A DNA stretch of 7,221 bases from Streptomyces sp. NRRL F-5122. Its GTDB lineage: Bacteria; Actinomycetota; Actinomycetes; Streptomycetales; Streptomycetaceae. This document shows positions 5,101 to 7,221 of this stretch, in pieces (within the stretch, counting starts at the first letter, position 1; each line of letters starts with the position of its first letter). Where the stretch lies: the NCBI RefSeq assembly GCF_001507435.1, contig NZ_LMWH01000271.1, positions 1 through 7,221 on the forward strand. The letters are read 5' to 3'. A model generated the notes under the pieces. That model saw nothing but the letters and a program-made list of their open reading frames with translations, made no database searches and had not been told where the DNA came from. The translations under genes were made by a program, and so were the position numbers.

Positions 5101-6510
5101 ACGGGAGGCGACGAGCTGGCCGAGCTCGCCGATGCGCCGGGCCAGGGATTCGGCGGTGCTGCCGATGAGGGCGTAGGCGTCCTCGCCCTGTGCCTGGGTG
5201 TGGGGCAGCCAGCGGCTCCAGGACCAATCGCGTTCGCCGTCGGGTCCGGCGAGGACCACGATGCGCAGGTCGGTGGGGCTGTGCAGGGCGGCGGCCTGGG
5301 CGGCCAGCCAGCCGGTCAGTCGGGTCGCTCCCGGTCCGGCGACACCTGCGACTCCTGCTCTGCGCAGCGGAACGGCGACGGGTACCTGGTTCAGCCAGGG
5401 CACGGTGCTGCGCCGGTGCTCGTCCTGCTCGGGGTCGTCGACGCTGATGGAGGAGGGCAGGTCGGTGGTGCCGACGCGTACGGACAAGAAGTCGGGGTCC
5501 TGCCAGCGGCGCTCCCACAGCCGTTCGGAGGGCTGGGCGGCCATCTGGATGAGTGTGGCCGGATCGGGCAGAGAAAGGCGCAGGTTGTGCTGTTCCTCGA
5601 GTACGGAAGCTTCGATGTCGGCGCGCACGCGGGCCAGTGCCTGCTCGTACTCCTCCTTCTTCTCCAGGTATTTCAGCATCGCCTGCTTGCGTCCGCCGAA
5701 CTGGGTGACCAGGGCGGCGATCGGCGAGAGCAGAGCGATGAAGACGAAGGACCATCGGTGGGTGACGAAGATGGCGATAGCGGCGCTGCCTGCCGGCAGG
5801 AGCAGGATCGGCAGCAGCGGGATGGGCCGCTTGTCGGGCTTGGTGGGCGGGGTGGGCAGCCGGAACTTCGCGCCCATGGCGGGCGGCAGAAACCTGGGCG
5901 GCCGGTTGAACTCCAGGCCCAGCCCGTCCTGGGCGGGTGTCAGTGGGGCACGGGCCGTCGGCCGTGAGGTCAGCTCCAGCAGGATGTCGCCCACGGCGAG
6001 CTGGCTGCCCTCCCTCCACGGGGCGGGGCCCTGTGTGGATTTGCCGTCGAGCAACGCCGTTTCGGTCATGAGGAGTTCGGCACTGCCGTCGAGGCAGACC
6101 CGGGCCCGGGCTGCGAGCGTCGGTGCCCCCTCGGCGAGGCGGATACGGCACGTCGGGCCGCTGCCGATGTCGTAGTCACCGGGGACGAGCCGGAAGACGG
6201 TTCCGGCTCCGGGGCCTGAGACCAGACGGACTTCGGTGCGGCCCTCGGGCTCGGGCTCCCGGGGAAGGGGGGCTCCGAGCCCGAGGTCCATGCCGTCCCG
6301 CACACCGGCGACCTGGAGGGTGGTGTGCGGGTCAAGGGGGCTGGAGCCGATATAGAGGGACGGCTCTCCCTCGGTCGCCCCCGCATATCCGACGGCACGT
6401 GCCAGCTCGGCCGCGAAACTGCCCGCCTGCGCGGACGGTTCGGTTTCCACGGCGACGGTGGTGGACACCCCCTCGACCTGCGGGTCACGCACGCTGACGG
6501 TCAATCGCAC
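2119..6510 (-). CDS. eccC: Type VII secretion ATPase EccC/EssC, FtsK/SpoIIIE family, with FHA-like N-terminus
   Basis: The membrane motor and substrate receptor of a type VII secretion system, 1463 residues. Residues 1-80 look like a small beta-grasp domain and about 94-180 like an FHA domain. Two membrane segments follow at about 230-248 and 254-271, then a charged helical stalk (about 272-310) with the family motif L331-W-E-R-R and D338-P-D-F-L. ATPase module 1 is intact: Walker A GTTGSGKS (647-654), Walker B ending D758-E759, then A791-T-Q-R-P. The linker after it holds P931-W-L-P-P-L-P, as in other EccC proteins. Module 2 (about 975-1200) has GSPRSGRS (991-998) and D1097-R1098; module 3 (about 1265-1463) has GPPRTGRS (1282-1289) and D1356-D1357. 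Both thus have Lys to Arg in Walker A and no Walker B Glu. From EccC structural work, module 1 hydrolyses ATP and module 3 binds the C-terminal signal of the Esx substrate. The GTG start has AAGGA (6520-6524) 9 nt upstream. The FHA-bearing N-terminus resembles Firmicutes EssC more than mycobacterial EccC. Confidence 0.95.
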   Translation of the reverse strand: MRLTVSVRDPQVEGVSTTVAVETEPSAQAGSFAAELARAVGYAGATEGEPSLYIGSSPLDPHTTLQVAGVRDGMDLGLGAPLPREPEPEGRTEVRLVSGPGAGTVFRLVPGDYDIGSGPTCRIRLAEGAPTLAARARVCLDGSAELLMTETALLDGKSTQGPAPWREGSQLAVGDILLELTSRPTARAPLTPAQDGLGLEFNRPPRFLPPAMGAKFRLPTPPTKPDKRPIPLLPILLLPAGSAAIAIFVTHRWSFVFIALLSPIAALVTQFGGRKQAMLKYLEKKEEYEQALARVRADIEASVLEEQHNLRLSLPDPATLIQMAAQPSERLWERRWQDPDFLSVRVGTTDLPSSISVDDPEQDEHRRSTVPWLNQVPVAVPLRRAGVAGVAGPGATRLTGWLAAQAAALHSPTDLRIVVLAGPDGERDWSWSRWLPHTQAQGEDAYALIGSTAESLARRIGELGQLVASRMAAGPDVIRGGANGYPDILVVLEQARRARSLPGVIALLRDGPSVGVYTVCIDREERLLPEECGAVVVTQAGASTSTVRTGSGAALENVRSDSPESGWYEQFARALAPLRGVGDSDESALPGSVRLLDLLHMEPPTAEAVVAGWSLGGRSTRAMLGVGYDGEFAVDLVRDGPHALIAGTTGSGKSELLQTLVATLAVVNRPDEMTFVLVDYKGGSAFAECADLPHTVGLVTDLDTRLVERALVSLGAELRRRETQLAQAGAKDIEDYLDKRARGGNVLPPLPRLLLVIDEFASMVRELPEFIAGLVNIAQRGRSLGIHLVLATQRPGGAVTPDIRANTNLRIALRTTDTSESRDIIDAPDSGDISPANPGRAYARLGPSALLPFQSGRVGGRRPGGQAAEGTETTVRAEPVTWQNLGGPLPTRGSRAGSGAAQTEAVTDLAVLAGAVAQASRLADVPRQPSPWLPPLPALLPWTAPPAPKPSAEREAALPAVEYGMVDLPAQQTRTPLVLDLDRAGHLHIVGSPRSGRSQTLRTLAAALGQAHGADDVHLYGIDCGNGALNALTTLPHCGAVVDRNQIERLGRLLDRLGAELSARQSILGAQGTADLTELRKNQPHQQRLAHIVLMVDRFEVFEREFTSYDNGSYMERMLRLLRDGAGAGIHVVLAGDRVLASSRFSGTTEDKIVLRLNDRQDYSSVGIPSKSAPSDPAPGRGIRTQDLSETQIAVLGEDLSGTAQAEVLATLGRELTEREAAVPDAQRPIRLDVLPDRIAYADALALHTHAGPMQPLMAVGGDTLTSLGPDLADVPTFVIAGPPRTGRSTALLTAAQSLLAAGTGLIVLAPRRSPLRQLEGRPGVTAVITDTEVSVGDFRIALGNVPQEHGVIVVDDAELFMGAEIDSDLALLARGGAGTGWGVLAAGNAESLSLSLAGWMGQVKRNRTGMLLSPQGPSDGDVIGVKLPRGVVGQAPQPGRGLLHLGDGTLRTVQVPLLEAEL

Positions 6511-6580
6511 TGCTCATCGTCCTTCTCGTGTGGGGGTGGGTGCGGCGCCGCCCGCCGTGACGGCGAGCTGGTCCGGTGGG
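6511..6580 (-). other. Spacer between the WXG100 gene and eccC with a small hairpin and ribosome binding site
   Basis: This 70-nt gap has AAGGA (6520-6524) at good distance from GTG 6510. It also holds a tight 5-bp stem, CGCCG (6553-6557) and CGGCG (6561-6565), with a 3-nt loop. An ATG at 6517 opens only a 10-codon frame out of phase with eccC and is unlikely to be used. The short gap without a strong terminator fits co-transcription of the two genes. Confidence 0.4.
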
Positions 6581-6874
6581 TCAGGAAAGGTTGGAGCCGA
6601 GCTGGCTGTCGGTCTGGTCGAAGGCCTCGCCGACGGACTTCACGTACTGGCCGATCCCCTGCAGCCCCTGGTTGACCTGCTCGAAGCCCTTGGCGAACTC
6701 GTCGAAGAAGGGCGAGAACTTCTGCTGGGCGGCCGGCGTGCTGTAGCCGTCGGCGAGCAGGTTGGAGATCTTGCCCTTGACCTCGTTGAGCTTGTCCTGG
6801 AGCTGGGAGAAGTCGTTGAGGAGGGCCTGCGAAGTCGAGGAAGTGGTGTCGGAGTTGACGCTGTAGTTGGGCAT
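6581..6874 (-). CDS. WXG100-family (Esx) protein lacking tryptophan, likely cognate substrate of EccC
   Basis: A 97-residue protein with the helix-turn-helix layout of Esx proteins: helix 1 about 14-41, turn at D42-G43-Y44-S45-T46, helix 2 about 47-92. The classic W-x-G turn is replaced by Y44-S-T46, followed by P47-A-A-Q-Q-x-F as in WXG100 proteins; there is no tryptophan at all. Helix 2 ends in F85-D-Q-T-D89, matching the Y-x-x-x-D/E type VII signal with Phe for Tyr. There is no signal peptide. Known members form antiparallel helical dimers exported by EccC/EssC, where the C-terminal signal binds the last ATPase module. ATG 6874 has an excellent ribosome binding site, AAGGAG (6882-6887), 7 nt upstream, better than that of the ATPase gene, as expected for an abundant substrate. 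The gene lies 70 nt upstream of eccC on the same strand. No second Esx partner is visible next to it here. Confidence 0.87.
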   Translation of the reverse strand: MPNYSVNSDTTSSTSQALLNDFSQLQDKLNEVKGKISNLLADGYSTPAAQQKFSPFFDEFAKGFEQVNQGLQGIGQYVKSVGEAFDQTDSQLGSNLS

Positions 6875-6904
6875 GGGAGTACTCCTTGCTGGTGTGTGGT
6901 GCGG

Positions 6905-6925
6905 TCCATCCCTTTCTGGGATGGA
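6905..6925 (-). terminator. Compact hairpin in the leader of the WXG100 gene
   Basis: TCCATCCC and GGGATGGA pair perfectly (8 bp) around a 5-nt loop, midway between the stop codon of the proline-rich gene and the ribosome binding site of the WXG100 gene. No T-run follows. It could be a partial terminator, an mRNA-protecting 5' stem that raises the amount of the WXG100 message, or a regulator site; the sequence alone does not decide. Confidence 0.4.
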
Positions 6926-6947
6926 GGACTGGTGGATAGGTGGACCT

Positions 6948-7221
6948 CTAGCGACCTGCGCTGGTGTCCGGGCTTTCCGAGGGGCTCGTCGGTGCTGTGA
7001 CGAACCCGTCGCTGGACGGGGAAGGTGAGCCGGTGCCGCCGTTCGACTGCGCGTCGGACGTGCTGATCGGTGGGACTGTGGGTCGTCCCGGGGAGGTGGC
7101 CCCGTCCGGGGTGGTGGGCGAGGGCGGAAGCGGTACGTCCGCCGGGTCCACCGGAGCCGGGCTGGAGGGACGCGAACCGGTCGGTGACGGCGGAAGCGGT
7201 ACGTCCGCCGGGTCCACCGGA
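6948..7221 (-). CDS. Proline/serine-rich C-terminal tail of a gene cut by the right edge
   Basis: An open frame enters from beyond the right edge and ends at TAG 6948-6950, giving about 90 visible residues. The tail is rich in Pro, Ser, Thr, Gly and Asp, with almost no hydrophobic runs and no recognisable domain, so it is probably disordered. It contains two identical copies of the 11-residue unit VDPADVPLPPS, spaced 22 residues apart, each extended by P-T. The GTG at 7217 is an internal valine of this repeat, not a start. Such tails occur at the ends of actinobacterial membrane or exported proteins and in type VII secretion loci, but the function depends on the missing N-terminal part. The stop lies 73 nt before the WXG100 start on the same strand, so the three minus-strand genes may share a transcript. 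Confidence 0.7.
   Translation of the reverse strand, partial: PVDPADVPLPPSPTGSRPSSPAPVDPADVPLPPSPTTPDGATSPGRPTVPPISTSDAQSNGGTGSPSPSSDGFVTAPTSPSESPDTSAGR
7123..7221. repeat. 33-bp exact direct repeat, period 66 bp, inside the proline-rich coding tail
   Basis: The 33 bases at 7123-7155 recur without change at 7189-7221, separated by 33 unrelated bases. The period of 66 bp equals 22 codons, so the repeat keeps the reading frame and encodes the recurring DPADVPLPPS unit. Within each copy GGCGGA and TCCGCC can form a 6-bp stem. The second copy ends at the window edge, so more copies may follow outside. Confidence 0.85.

Noticed and set aside
4982..6151. A 389-codon minus-strand frame overlapping eccC in another phase
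   Set aside because: It is an out-of-phase reading of the eccC coding strand with Arg/Pro-rich composition and none of the conserved motifs.
7123..7221. The 33-bp repeats as a CRISPR array
   Set aside because: Only two copies are seen, the period is exactly 22 codons, and repeats and spacers are all part of one coding frame.

Overview
The window is very GC-rich. Its genes have G/C-biased third codon positions and two of them start with GTG, which points to a high-GC actinomycete, most likely Streptomyces or a close relative. It shows part of a type VII (ESX/Esx-like) secretion locus, a small divergent gene cluster next to it, and two genes cut by the window edges.

Layout from left to right. 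At 1-24 (or 1-69) a minus-strand reading frame begins and runs off the left edge; its first residues resemble an aldo/keto reductase N-terminus, but too little is present to be sure. At 141-818 (minus) lies a secreted lipoprotein with two 'Y-X4-D' repeat segments, followed by a hairpin at 113-136. At 819-960 lies a divergent control region. It carries the same promoter-like pair (TTGAAC, 17 nt, TCGTGT) on both strands, arranged head to head around a near-perfect palindrome. On the plus strand this drives a 97-residue WXG100-like helical protein (961-1254), followed by a 218-residue cytoplasmic protein of unrecognised family (1313-1969). A strong 15-bp stem-loop (1988-2030) and a second hairpin (2074-2114) separate these genes from the convergent minus-strand cluster.

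The right two thirds is a minus-strand cluster. In transcription order it holds a proline-rich, repeat-containing C-terminal tail of a gene cut by the right edge (6948-7221), a 97-residue WXG100-family protein without a tryptophan (6581-6874), and a 1463-residue EccC/EssC-type FtsK/SpoIIIE ATPase (2119-6510). The ATPase has an FHA-like N-terminal region, two membrane segments, one intact and two degenerate ATPase modules.

How the parts may work together: the ATPase is the motor and substrate receptor of a type VII secretion machine, and the WXG100 protein just upstream is its likely cognate substrate. The plus-strand WXG100-like protein has a matching C-terminal FxxxD signal (FEKTD beside FDQTD), so it may be another client of the same machine, produced with the 218-residue protein and co-controlled with the lipoprotein through the mirrored promoters. 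That functional link is inference. The other core secretion components (EccB, EccD, EccE, mycosin) are not in this window.
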